A DNA stretch of 60,933 bases, taken from Fragilaria crotonensis. Taxonomy: Eukaryota > Bacillariophyta > Fragilariophyceae > Fragilariales > Fragilariaceae. How positions within the stretch are numbered: position 1 is the first letter of the stretch; each line of letters opens with the position of its first letter. The stretch lies in assembly GCA_022925895.1 (NCBI GenBank), contig JAKSYS010000365.1:1-60933 (forward strand). The letters are read 5' to 3'. This document shows, piece after piece, positions 13,136 to 22,663 of the stretch. The notes beneath the pieces are model-generated. The model had not been told where the DNA came from, searched no databases, and worked only from the letters and a program-made list of their open reading frames with translations. The translations under genes and the position numbers were made by a program.

Positions 13136-13685
13136 GGAAATTGCTATCGTACCTGTTATCTATTCCAAAATTGAAAACACCTGTTATCGGCTATAATATA
13201 CCCCTCAAATGACAATAATAGCATGCTAACTTTTACTATATCAAAAACACCTATTATCTTTTGCCATTTTTCAATAGCACCATTTATGTTTTACACAACT
13301 TGCAATATCACCTATTACAATTTGCAATAACACCTGTTTCGATTATGCCAATTTCAACTCCACGCAAATTATCGTACCCCATAACGTAGAATGCCAACAC
13401 ATTGACACACTTTCAAACGTAAGGATCTCACGCATTGCTTAGCATTATCATGTGCTTCTCACTGATGAAATAAGCTGTGTTATTCCATTGACAATGCTTT
13501 GTGTGATGGTGTGAGGAAGTATGTGGTCATCTTGTGTGCTCTTGGGTACATTCTGGTCGCATTGTCATATGCCTTCAGATTTCTCGGGCTTGAGATGGGT
13601 CAGTAACAAAAAATCGCTCGTATACAGTGGTGTACAAATGTACAACAACGATCTTTTATGACACCAACACAACACAATCTCATCA
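13136..13685 (+). repeat. Left terminal inverted repeat of the MULE
   Basis: It matches the reverse complement of 17072-17622 almost base for base from the terminal GGAAATTGCTATCG to the inner border ACACAATCTCATCA. Visible differences are a few substitutions and single-base homopolymer indels. Transcription of the protease ORF probably starts inside or just after it. Confidence 0.95.
13148..13345 (+). promoter_or_regulatory. Iterated subterminal motif ACACCTATTA in the MULE repeat
   Basis: The outer 200 bp of the repeat hold several copies of a degenerate motif (A/T)(A/G/T)CACCT(A/G)TTA: near 13148 (partial), 13172, 13247, 13275 (degenerate), 13303 and 13330. The inner copies are spaced about 28 bp apart. 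The same copies recur inverted at 17410-17610. They are candidate transposase binding sites; this is inference from spacing and position. Confidence 0.5.
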
Positions 13686-13768
13686 GCCATTCATCATCAT
13701 CAACAGCATCACCCTCTCCCTCCCCCTTCCCTTTTTGACAGTCCCTGACACTGATTTCTTGTCTCATT

Positions 13769-14517
13769 ATGCCACCAAAGAAGAAGCCAAGAAGAGCAGC
13801 AGTTGAGAAGAGCTTTTTTCCAGGAGACCCAAGGTTCTCTATTCCTCTCTCGGCACATGCAGAAGATGTGCAGGCGCTGCAGGAGAATAAGTATTTGAGT
13901 ACAAACCTGTTGGACTACTTGATCCAAGAGGAGCTCCATCTCCCACACCACCGTTGCTTCCCTCAGGATGAAGATATAGCCGCACCACCATTGTACATTG
14001 GTGGATTAGCAACAACTTTCTTCATTGAGAAGGCAAATGAACTGGTGCTCGAATCAACGTCGCGAAAGAGCCTTGAAATCATTTGAATGAGCCTGAAGAG
14101 CTACAAAGCCACCACCCTTGCCAGGGGATCAAAGCTTGTTGTGCCAATGGTTCATAAGTCACATTTCTTTGTCCTTGTGATTGAGTTGACTGGAAAGCAT
14201 GGTTGTGAATTCTACAAGGGTATTGAGTGCTACGACTCGATGGATTTTTGCAGTGCACCTACGACAAGGACACGAGGTGCAGCAAGTCATATTGTGCATT
14301 TCTTGCTGAATTTCACAAATTCGCGCTTTACTTTGTCTGTGATGATAAGTTTAAGATAGGTCGCCCTCAAACTCAGGTCAAGCACTGCCCATGTCCGACT
14401 CAAGGTAATGTGATTGATTGTGGCCTCTTTACGATTGGTGTGGTTCTGCACATCATCGACAGTATTCAATCACCAATGAAACTTTCAAACAAGAACAATG
14501 ACAAAACTACGTTCTGA
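13769..14517 (+). CDS. ULP1-type SUMO protease (C48-like) of the MULE, broken frame
   Basis: The ORF starts with a basic, nuclear-localisation-like stretch, MPPKKKPRRAAVEK. It then shows the C48 pattern: LSTNLLDYLI near residue 50, the catalytic His in KSHFFVLVIE, the Asp in ECYDSM, and TQGNVIDCGLFTIG, which holds the oxyanion Gln and the nucleophile Cys. The triad His-Asp-Cys is therefore present in order. The frame is interrupted twice: an in-frame TGA at 14084-14086 immediately followed by ATG, and a one-base loss in the T run 14245-14249, after which the protein continues in another frame to 14517. Such enzymes cleave SUMO or related modifiers. Inside a MULE it is presumably transposon cargo or a transposition factor. 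Catalytic activity cannot be judged from sequence because of the TGA. Confidence 0.8.
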
Positions 14518-15135
14518 TTTGGCAACTCACCTTGCCGCTGTTGAAAACTTATCCAAGTATCCACTTCCTTGCAGTGTCATCAGAGGATGCTTTCCGCATT
14601 GCTCACCATGGACGACACCGATGATGGCAGCATTGTGGTTCTTGGAGTATCAAAAAATGCAGAGGACTCAGCAAATGCCGAGTCCTCAACTACTGAAGTT
14701 GAGGTCATCATGGACGGAAAAGTATCAACAAATGATGTGTCTGCTAATGTTGCAGAGTCATCCGCAGCCTTCTCATGTAACGTCATTGAGGGTAAAGTGG
14801 ATGGTAATGTAGCAACTAAAGAGTCAGCAGCAAAGGATGCAACACAGTCGCCTGGCATGCTTAAGCTTCTCATGGAAATGATCTCACCGGCAAGCCGTGC
14901 AATGAAGAAGTGTGGAGGCAAGATATTGAGATTTGAGGAAGGACAGGAGAAGAACAATACTGAAAGAACAAGGTTGCTGGCGGTAGCGATATTGTACTAG
15001 TGCAAGCCAAGAAGACAGACTCCCAGGGCATGCCAAGTGAAGGTCAGGAACAACAAGGATGCCAACCACTACAAGCACCTAACAAAATGAACACCGACGC
15101 AAAGAGCATGTTGAAGATGTTGTATTTCCAAACTA
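14498..15135 (+). CDS. Acidic linker ORFs between ULP1 and transposase
   Basis: Open frames run on from the protease to the transposase without a clear intergenic spacer. A frame-2 stretch at 14498 gives LATHLAAVENLSKYP. A frame-1 stretch at 14569-15000 gives an acidic, Ser/Glu-rich chain containing DDTDDGSIVVLGVSK. Another frame then continues (SDIVLVQAKKTDSQG) to about 15135. The segment DDGSIVVL fits a SUMO-interacting motif, four hydrophobic residues next to acidic ones. I cannot tell whether this is the C-terminus of the protease, the N-terminus of the transposase, or a linker of one long protein broken by sequence errors. Confidence 0.5.
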
Positions 15136-16995
15136 GTGAAGGAACTCAAAATTGAGTCCTTCAAAAGCCTTGCTGATGTGACTCCAGTCATGGAGCAATA
15201 CCAGAAGCAGTCGGGATGTCAGGTTGCGATTCGTCGAAGTGAAGTGGACAAGTTCCGGGTCTACAAATGCGCTGAGCACGTCAACTGTGTGTTCAAGGTT
15301 CATGTTGGGAGGAGACGAATAGATGGCAAGTATGTCATCAAGAAGCAATCTGTGTTGCGTCACACAACGGTCCGTCGTCCACTCAAAGCAAGTGATGGGC
15401 GACAGTGGAAACAGCGGCGCGCTGAAAAAGTTCAGGAATACATTGAAGAGGCTGCAAAAACGAAGGTTGGAATACCAACTGCCCGAGATGTGATGAAAAC
15501 GGGATCTCTGAAGGGAGATTCTGTGTCTTACTTTGCTGCCTACCGTGGCCTCCACAAAGACTCACTAATGTCAAAGCACAGAGCAAAAGAAGGCTACCAG
15601 CAAATGATTCCATACCTGCAACAGCTACTGAAAGGCAATGCGGCTTCAGTCATCGAGTGGGAGACAAATGAGGATCATGAATTACTACAGGCTATGGTGA
15701 TTCCGGGATTTATGGATGGCATCCTTAAGTTTGTACGCCCCGTGATCTCACTCGATGCGGCGCATATGAAATGTGCTGACCATGTTGGCACTCTTTACAT
15801 TGCTTCTGTATTGTCAGGAGCTAACGAGGTATATCCGATTGGCTTCCTGCTGTCTTCTGGAAATGAAGACCGAGAAACATGGACACACTTCCTGACAAAG
15901 CTGAAACAGGCTTGCCCTTCTTTGTGTGAAAGGGATGCGACAACTGAGCTGAATCCTTTCATCTTTATCTCAGATCGTGACAAGGGACTTCAACAAGCCC
16001 TGGATGATGTGTTCCCAGACAACACAAACGTGCTGTGTGTCAAGCACATTGAAGCCAATGTGAAGCAGAGGTTTGGTGCACAATGTGCGGCATATGTATT
16101 TCGGATTGCACGCACATTCTCTACTCGGCAGGAGAAGTTCTTCATTGATCAAGTACGGAAGCTAAGACCAGCCGCTGCAACCTACATAGAAAGCATTGAT
16201 GGATTGTGGAAGAATACATCTTGGCTGGATGAGAACATGAGACTTCCGCCTCGGTATGGAATCATTACATCAAACACAAGCGAATCTGCCAATAGCATGT
16301 TCCTTGCACCTCGCAGCATGCCATGGCTCGAAGCAATCGAGAAGATTATTGACATCATGACGAGTCGCATTTCAAGAAATAGAATGAAGTATGTTGACAA
16401 GAATCCAGATAATGTTGTTGCTGCTGTCTGGCAAAGGATTAGAGATGAAAGGGATGCTTCGGCCGGCTTTGATGTGTACGAGTTGGCAAGTGGAGGAGGG
16501 CAATATAAGGTAACACCTCAAACACAAGAAATGAGTTCGGGGGATCGTGCAACACACATAATTCGGGTAATCGAAAGGTGGTGTACTTGTGGCTTCTGGC
16601 AAGATATTGGTATTCCGTGCCGTCACTTCATGGCATGTTTTCGAAAATTGAGAGATAGAATGGAATTCACAAGTCTGTTGTCTGAATCACACGATGGCAT
16701 ACCAGACTTTTACAAGTACAAGGCACTGCAGCTTCTTTATGAACCGAACATTGTTCCAGTTGTGGTAGACACAATTGCTTATGACGGAAAAACAAAGCCT
16801 CCTCCACAAAGAATCAAGAGACAACCTGGTAGACCAAAAGTGAAAAGATACCGCAGACGGAGTGAACTCTCTGACCCATCAAAGTCGCCAATTGTGTGTT
16901 CCAAATGTAGAGAGCGTGGACACAATCGCCGAACATGTGGAATGAAACCAAATGTGGTCCTTACAGAGGTTGCTGACAACAAACAAGAAAAGTAG
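15136..16995 (+). CDS. MULE transposase (MURA-type) with SWIM finger
   Basis: This enzyme cuts and rejoins the transposon ends. It is 619 codons in one frame; the listed start is GTG, the first in-frame ATG is at 15190, and the frame may continue upstream through a break. The N-terminal 100 residues are a basic, Cys/His-containing DNA-binding region. The DDE core shows the first Asp in VISLDAAHMK, the second in FISDRDKGL followed by VKHIEANVK, and the Glu in ITSNTSESANSMF. Next come a SWIM zinc finger (CTCGFWQDIGIPCRHF), an AT-hook (KRQPGRPKVKR) and a CCHC knuckle (CSKCRERGHNRRTC). All key residues are present, so it looks functional. It is among the few long genes in the window with no frame break. 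Confidence 0.93.
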   Translation: MKELKIESFKSLADVTPVMEQYQKQSGCQVAIRRSEVDKFRVYKCAEHVNCVFKVHVGRRRIDGKYVIKKQSVLRHTTVRRPLKASDGRQWKQRRAEKVQEYIEEAAKTKVGIPTARDVMKTGSLKGDSVSYFAAYRGLHKDSLMSKHRAKEGYQQMIPYLQQLLKGNAASVIEWETNEDHELLQAMVIPGFMDGILKFVRPVISLDAAHMKCADHVGTLYIASVLSGANEVYPIGFLLSSGNEDRETWTHFLTKLKQACPSLCERDATTELNPFIFISDRDKGLQQALDDVFPDNTNVLCVKHIEANVKQRFGAQCAAYVFRIARTFSTRQEKFFIDQVRKLRPAAATYIESIDGLWKNTSWLDENMRLPPRYGIITSNTSESANSMFLAPRSMPWLEAIEKIIDIMTSRISRNRMKYVDKNPDNVVAAVWQRIRDERDASAGFDVYELASGGGQYKVTPQTQEMSSGDRATHIIRVIERWCTCGFWQDIGIPCRHFMACFRKLRDRMEFTSLLSESHDGIPDFYKYKALQLLYEPNIVPVVVDTIAYDGKTKPPPQRIKRQPGRPKVKRYRRRSELSDPSKSPIVCSKCRERGHNRRTCGMKPNVVLTEVADNKQEK

Positions 16996-17071
16996 CTCTT
17001 AAAGTAGTTCAAGTTGCATGTATATGTGGTGTTGTGGCTGTTGCTCTTGATCATGAAGAACAGCTACTTCA

Positions 17072-17622
17072 TGATGAGATTGTGTTGTGTTGGTGTCATA
17101 AAGATCGTCGTTGTACATTTGTACACCACTGTATACGAGCGATTTTTGTTACTGACCCATCTCAAGCCCGAAATCTGAAGGCATATGACAATGCGACCAG
17201 AATGTACCCAAGAGCACACAAGATGACCACATACTTCCTCACACCATCACACAAAGCATTGTCAATGGAATAACACAGCTTATTTCATCAGTGAGAAGCA
17301 CATGATAATGCTAAGCAATGCGTGAGATCCTTACGTTTGAAAGTGTGTCAATGTGTTGGCATTCTACGTTATGGGTGCGATAATTTGCGTGGAGTTGAAA
17401 TTGGCATAATCGAAACAGGTGTTATTGCAAATTGTAATAGGTGATATTGCAAGTTGTGTAAAACATAAATGGTGCTACTGAAAAAATGGCAAAAAGATAA
17501 TAGGTGTTTTTGATATAGTAAAAGTTAGCATGCTATTATTGTCATTTGAGGGGGTATATTATAGCCGATAACAGGTGTTTTCAATTTTTGGAATAGATAA
17601 CAGGTACGATAGCAATTTCCCC
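17072..17622 (-). repeat. Right terminal inverted repeat of the MULE
   Basis: This is the inverted partner of 13136-13685 and starts about 75 bp after the transposase stop codon. The outer end reads GGGGAAATTGC inward. Confidence 0.95.
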
Positions 17623-17631
17623 TACATATAA
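17623..17631. repeat. Right target-site duplication of the MULE (9 bp)
   Basis: TACATATAA, identical to 13127-13135. Confidence 0.9.
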
Positions 17632-17933
17632 CGATGCTACGTACTTCGTACTGCTACTGTGCCATATCCATAATTGCTCTACTGTACTAGTATCATATGA
17701 AGAGCAGAGCGTAAGGCGTAAGTTGAAGTAACGGTGGTACAAGTACAAGTAGTATGCAGTATGCATACTCGTACTGGCTTTTTTACATTTTTGCTCCGAG
17801 AGTGCTCAGTTGCACAATCATCCGAATGAGGGGACTGCGCATTCCTTGCATGGCGTGATTGTGTTCCGCCGCAACGTGCAGCACACATCTAACACAAGAC
17901 ATATGAAGCAGCTTCATTTGTTTTGATCCTATA
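17632..17933. promoter_or_regulatory. Upstream region of the ATP-grasp gene
   Basis: This 300-bp stretch lies between the transposon and the start codon at 17934. It has GTAC/TACT-rich sequence at 17640-17780 and no recognisable element beyond that. Confidence 0.3.
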
Positions 17934-19541
17934 ATGTTCACAAATCGAAATCGAAGTCGTAGCGCAATGGTGCTTGTGTCAATAGTTATGGCCATAATTG
18001 TTCGGGGTGTCTCCGCATTGTATGTGACACCTCCATTTTCTCTCAGCCAAGCGAAAGGAGACAGTTCGCAGTTTTTTCAATCCAATGTGTTTATACCATT
18101 GATTGTTCTGCCACCATCCTCAATTATAGCCAACGAATCTTCGGACGAGGATCTGACACGCTTCAATGCCAGCTCGGGAATCCTCGTCGTCGATGGCTTT
18201 TCTGAGAATCACAGTGGATACATGATTAACAGAGCCATCCACGACTACAGTGTTGGAGTGGTGCGTGTCATAAGCCCCTACATGGCGCGAGGATTGCAGA
18301 AGCAACAAGAGGAACTTCAGCAGTCGCAGGAGCATCAGGAACTACCGGTAGACTTTTTCCAACAAACGGCTCCACTCGACCCCCAGCATCTCAAACGATG
18401 GTTGGATTCAATACCGTTTCCCTTGGAAGCCGTCATCTGTGAATCAGACAGTGGACTGGACTATGCAGAACGACTGGCTTGTGCAATAGATGAATTAATC
18501 ACGTCGAAGCCACCACTAAAACACAATGGATATGTTGAGGCTCGGAGAGATAAGTTTAAAATGAATGAGCGATGTCGGTCACGAGGAATTCAAACCGTAT
18601 GGCAGGCTCTTTGTCGGACGCCAGAAGAAGCACTCAAAGTGGCGCAGGGCTCTGCCACGTCTTGGCCATGTAACATTGCCGACCATGGAGTTATCATCAA
18701 ACCTCGTCGTGGAGTAGCTAGTGATCGTGTAGCGCTGTGTCAAACGCTTGACGACGTATCCGCAGCAGCTAAGCAGATCTTGGATTCAATTGTTTTGGGA
18801 CCTATGATGTGCACCATGATGCTGTCTTGATGCAAGAGTATGTTGATGGGACGGAATATGCGGTCGACGTCGTTACGAGGATGGAGTCCACAAAACGGCG
18901 GCCTTGTGGGTCTATGAAAGACATCCACCAGCGACGACGGCACCTCAATCCCTTTGCATACCTGTCTGGAAAGCTGGTTTCTGCCGATGATCCTAATCAT
19001 CCTTTTGCACTTGCTATCATGGACTATGTGGATGACTGTCTCTCTGCCTTGGACATATTCTGGGGCATGTCCCACAGCGAGGTCAAGGTTAGCTCGAAGG
19101 GACATATCCGACTCATGGAAGTTAACGTCCGACAACAAAACGATCATTTTGGTCCGATATGCAACATCTGTATGGGGTACAACGCATTGGATCTGTGCCT
19201 TTCTGCTTTTCTGGATGATCCAAATGATGACGACAGCTTGTTCGCTTCCGTTCCAACTCGCCCCATGCTCTTGCGCCATGGAGTAATTGTCAATTTGGCA
19301 TGCTTTGTCGAGGACAAGTTTGCAAAATCCATCACCTAGACGAAATACAAAGTCTTGAATCCTATGTGACTATGGAACTTTTCCTGGATTTGAAGTTGGC
19401 AGTACTGTCCGTCGGACGAAAGATATTCGATCCGATTGTGGGTGGGTTCATTTGGTCCATGAATGCGAGGATTGCATGATGCGCGACTACGAAATTGTGC
19501 GAAGCAGAATGCCTACCATGTTTCAAGTGCAGAACGACTAG
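17934..19541 (+). CDS. ATP-grasp carboxylate-amine ligase-like protein, several frame breaks
   Basis: The ATG at 17934 opens a protein with an N-terminal hydrophobic segment (VLVSIVMAIIVRGVSA), a signal peptide or anchor. A pre-ATP-grasp region follows, then the ATP-grasp core: DHGVIIKPRRGVASD (nucleotide-binding Lys and Gly loop), VLMQEYVDGTEYAVDVV, a segment in another frame (YEDGVHKTAALWVYERHPP), then ALAIMDYVDDCLSALDI and RLMEVNVRQQNDHF, the metal-binding Glu/Asn motif. The C-terminal part continues in other frames (VCKIHHLDEIQSLESYV, then VHLVHECEDCMMRDYEIV) to TAG at 19539-19541. At least one break is a lost base in a G run (18797-18799). The family joins amino acids or other acids to amines. 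The substrate is unknown. It is convergent with the alpha-galactosidase 131 bp away. Confidence 0.85.
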
Positions 19542-19672
19542 GAAGACTCCATGATGCAATTTTGTTCGCAGCATTAACATATGTCAACATACCTGGCAGA
19601 GAAGGACACCAGTTGGATTATTGTTGTCGTCGAAACAAGATCGGCATTCGCGTAGCAAGTTCGAGAGGAGAG

Positions 19673-20900
19673 TCAAGACAGAACAGGCACCTCCATCTCC
19701 GTACGAATGCTTCTTTGAGCTCTTACGGCTTTCAGTTCATACACGATACAGGAATGTCGTTTCAGGACCGGTATGGGAATAGCTCTCTCCATATCGGAGA
19801 AATTCACCTCTTCATTTGTCCACAAGTCACGAATGTGCAGCGTTTCGTCCGGTCCTGGAACTACTCCAACCGTATAGACAGATATGGGCTGCAATTTCAA
19901 TTCGACATCCTTCCAGTTGATGACCAAAACCACAACAGCATCATCCGAGGTCGTCGTGACCAAAACAGACCAGTCTGCGTGCACCGAACACCCCGCAAAG
20001 CAGGTGGCTTGAGGAGATTTTGGATCTTGATTAACACGAATTAGATTCATGTTTGAGATGATTTCCTTAGTGTCTGCCGTCAAGGTATCCAGATCCATAC
20101 CCAACAAAAGTGGTGCCTTCACGAGACACCACAGAGAAAAGTGAGCACGATTCTCCTCGTCACTCAAGTTTCCATTACCCACTTCCAACATATCAGGATC
20201 CAACCACGCTCCGGGTCCACCACGTTGGACATGCTGCTGGGATTCCCAAAGTTGGCTCGTATCGACGCCCAATTCGGTTCTATGTCACCAGTCGTCCGCC
20301 AAGAATTTCCCACGGCCGGCGCCCATCGCCACGAATCCTCGGTCCCCACTGGCAGAGGCTGAAGAAAATCGGACGGCCAGTGGCGTTCAAGGCGTTACGC
20401 ATCGTCGTATAGCGATCAATTCCAGGAACGCCACTTGAATAGCAATTATCATACTTCAAGTAGTCAACACCCCAGTCGGCAAATGTCTGGGCGTCAACGT
20501 CCTCGTGGCCTAAAGATCCAGGAAAGCGCGCACACGTCATCGTTCCGGCGGAGGTGTAAATGCCAAACTTGAAGCCCTTGGAATGCAAATACTCTCCAAG
20601 TGACGCCATCCCAGAAGGAAAACGCAGTGTATCGCCGACGTACTTTCCATCGCTGGTTCTATTATGACTCATCCAGCAATCGTCTAGATTGAGATACGTA
20701 TAACCAAATTCTTGAAATTGGAGGAGTGCCGCGGCAGCTTTCTTGATCTTGTCTTCGTCAATGTCGCAATTAAATGCGTTCCAAGAGTTCCAGCCCATTG
20801 GTGGTACCAACCCGAGCCCATTGTTCAAGGCCTGCACAGGAGCTGTTAACAACAGAGGAGACAGGTGCAGGGCGAGCAAAACGCTCTGTAGAAGTGTCAT
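19673..20900 (-). CDS. Alpha-galactosidase (glycoside hydrolase family 27), secreted
   Basis: This enzyme removes terminal alpha-linked galactose. A signal peptide (LLALHLSPLLLTAPVQA) precedes the family start NNGLGLVPPMGWNSWNAF. Signatures follow in order: YTYLNLDDCWM, FKFGIYTSAGTMTC, the nucleophile Asp in DYLKYDNCY, then FFSLCQWG. The acid/base Asp lies in SWRTTGDIEPNW and the substrate loop in GAWLDPDMLEVGNG, followed by FSLWCLVKAPLLLGMD and a C-terminal beta domain. The frame changes twice, at the C run 20344-20347 and at 20268-20270. Both fit one lost G on the coding strand, so the gene is probably intact at about 410 residues, the usual GH27 length. Export to the wall, vacuole or medium is likely. 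Confidence 0.93.
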
Positions 20901-21373
20901 CGTTAATCTAGTAGTATACTAGCGTACTTAAGTAGAATGACATGACATGAGAGAGGATGTGGGATTGATGTGCTTTTGACAGTTGACGGTTGACATGTTC
21001 GTATGCATACACACGTTGACATCAAGCTCGCACGATTCACGATGCATGTGTCTACAGTCTTCAGTTTATCTCTCGCCAAACAACAACTACTACCGTTGTA
21101 CTGTAGATTGTAGTACTCCACACTCCAAACTCCAATACAACGACTCTGGAATTACCAGTTAAGCGTTCAGCGCGATCGCACCAGGTGCAGTTCTTCTATC
21201 AAGCACGAATGCAACACTAAAATGTGAGTGCAGCTCGACCAACAAACACAGGAGCTATAGATACAATTCAATTATACCTCTATTCCCCACACACCTTGTT
21301 TTGCAGCTCGAGTGATTGGCGGTGATATAACACATAACATCATGTCACAGCATTTAGCACACGCGCGACAGCT
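20901..21373. other. Intergenic, promoter side of the alpha-galactosidase
   Basis: It separates two minus-strand genes. TTGACNGTTGAC-like direct repeats (CAGTTGACGGTTGACATG near 20980) are visible and could be regulatory. Nothing else stands out. Confidence 0.35.
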
Positions 21374-22663
21374 TCAGGCATCAAAAGAAACCTTCTTGCT
21401 TCCCAACCTACCGGGCGGGCTCCTGCTCAAAGCACTCTTCTTTGGACTTCGGCTCGGACTTCTGGATTCGCCGTAATTGAATGGGGAGGCCATTTGCCAC
21501 AATGATGCCCACCTGACACTCCTGGGTGTTAGTCGCATGAATTGTGGCCTATTCGTTTTCGCCTTCGTACACTGAGGACATGTGGCGGAATTGCATTTGT
21601 GCACATCCACAGTTACATTGTTTGCCCCGAGACCAGTATTCATGTCAAATCTGTCGTCACTCTCCCATGAATTTGTGTGGAGGGGGACAGGGACGTCCTC
21701 TTCACTTTCAGTGTCGATATCCTTTCCAAAGTTGCCGAAGGGGACTTCCCTCTTCCGCCAACAATAGAGGAAAACACATAAGATGACAATGAGAAGAACA
21801 CAGATTGCGATGCAAATGGCTAAGATGCCAATCCACCTGTTTTCACCTTCCAGGACGCTTGATGACGAACTGCCGTTCACAGCATTGACCCCGGATTCAT
21901 CTTCTGACGCTGTCAGCATAAGGAGCAAGCCTGTCATGTTGGTATCAAATGGGCGCTCCGTAGTCTCCCGAAAGTCAAAGTCGTCATCGATTTCTTGCGA
22001 TGAATCGTATACAGCAGCAGTTACGATCATGGTAATCTCAATCTGAGGGCGGCCTCGAACCTTCTTTTGCGTCTGAACAGTGACGGATGTATAATCGACT
22101 TCCATGTCGTTTTGTGTAACGTTCAGGTTATCTTTGAGAAATTGCAGGACGATATCCTGAAAACGACTGACTTCCTGGGCCTCCATGAGGCGCGGATGAT
22201 CAAGAGTAATCTTCAAGGGTATGGACATGGTGACAAAGAATCGAGTTGGAGACAATGTTGGATATGCTGAAGGCGACGCCGAAGGGGATTGCGTCACCGA
22301 TGGCATGAAACTGGGCGCTTTAGATGCCGTGGGTGAATGGGAAGGTGAAATCGAAGGACGGTTTGACGGCGCGAAGGAGGGAATGTTGGTCGGAACGGGG
22401 CTGGGAGCCGGACTTTCGGTAGGCTGTTTGGAAAACAAATTGGAGGGACTTAAGGACGGGCGCAGACTCGGTTGAACTGTATGCGTCGGTGATATGCTAG
22501 GAGGGAAGGAGGTCGTGGGTAAACCTGTGGGTGTCTCAGAAGGGGCGGGACTTGGAGCTGGAGAATCGGTCGGTGCCTCACCCTCGAAGATATTAGGCAC
22601 CTCCGCGTACGATGACCTTGACAAGAGCAGAAACAAACCTGACAGGATTTCTGTTTTCCTCAT
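21374..22663 (-). CDS. Pro/Ser/Thr repeat-rich type I membrane protein
   Basis: This is a 429-residue protein without a frame break. A signal peptide (ILSGLFLLLSRSSYA) is followed by about 125 residues of Pro/Ser/Thr repeats of the form SPSxxPS, which diatom cell-surface and frustule-associated proteins often carry and which are likely heavily O-glycosylated. An extracellular domain of about 130 residues begins VTMSIPLKITLDHPRL and includes FQDIVLQFLKDNLNVTQNDM. Its alternating strand/helix look resembles SEA-like domains, which is only my inference. One transmembrane helix (ILAICIAICVLLIVILCVFL) precedes a basic CWRKR stop-transfer and a cytosolic tail of about 110 residues with two CxxC-like Cys and Ser/Arg-rich SPSRSPKKS sequence, a possible phosphorylation region. 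Function unknown. Confidence 0.8.
   Translation of the reverse strand: MRKTEILSGLFLLLSRSSYAEVPNIFEGEAPTDSPAPSPAPSETPTGLPTTSFPPSISPTHTVQPSLRPSLSPSNLFSKQPTESPAPSPVPTNIPSFAPSNRPSISPSHSPTASKAPSFMPSVTQSPSASPSAYPTLSPTRFFVTMSIPLKITLDHPRLMEAQEVSRFQDIVLQFLKDNLNVTQNDMEVDYTSVTVQTQKKVRGRPQIEITMIVTAAVYDSSQEIDDDFDFRETTERPFDTNMTGLLLMLTASEDESGVNAVNGSSSSSVLEGENRWIGILAICIAICVLLIVILCVFLYCWRKREVPFGNFGKDIDTESEEDVPVPLHTNSWESDDRFDMNTGLGANNVTVDVHKCNSATCPQCTKAKTNRPQFMRLTPRSVRWASLWQMASPFNYGESRSPSRSPKKSALSRSPPGRLGSKKVSFDA

Larger units (their letters stand above)
13136..17622 (+). mobile_element. Autonomous Mutator-like transposon (MULE) with ULP1 protease
   Basis: This 4.49-kb DNA transposon has near-identical terminal inverted repeats of about 550 bp and a perfect 9-bp target duplication. 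The right terminus, read inward, begins GGGGAAATTGC. The left begins GGAAATTGC, two G short, which fits the homopolymer losses seen elsewhere in this sequence. Inside, on one strand, are a ULP1-type cysteine protease ORF, an acidic linker ORF and a 619-codon MULE transposase. Near-identity of the two repeats over 550 bp and the intact transposase suggest recent activity. MULEs that carry ULP1-like proteases are known in plants (Kaonashi-type). I do not know of a described diatom example. Confidence 0.95.
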
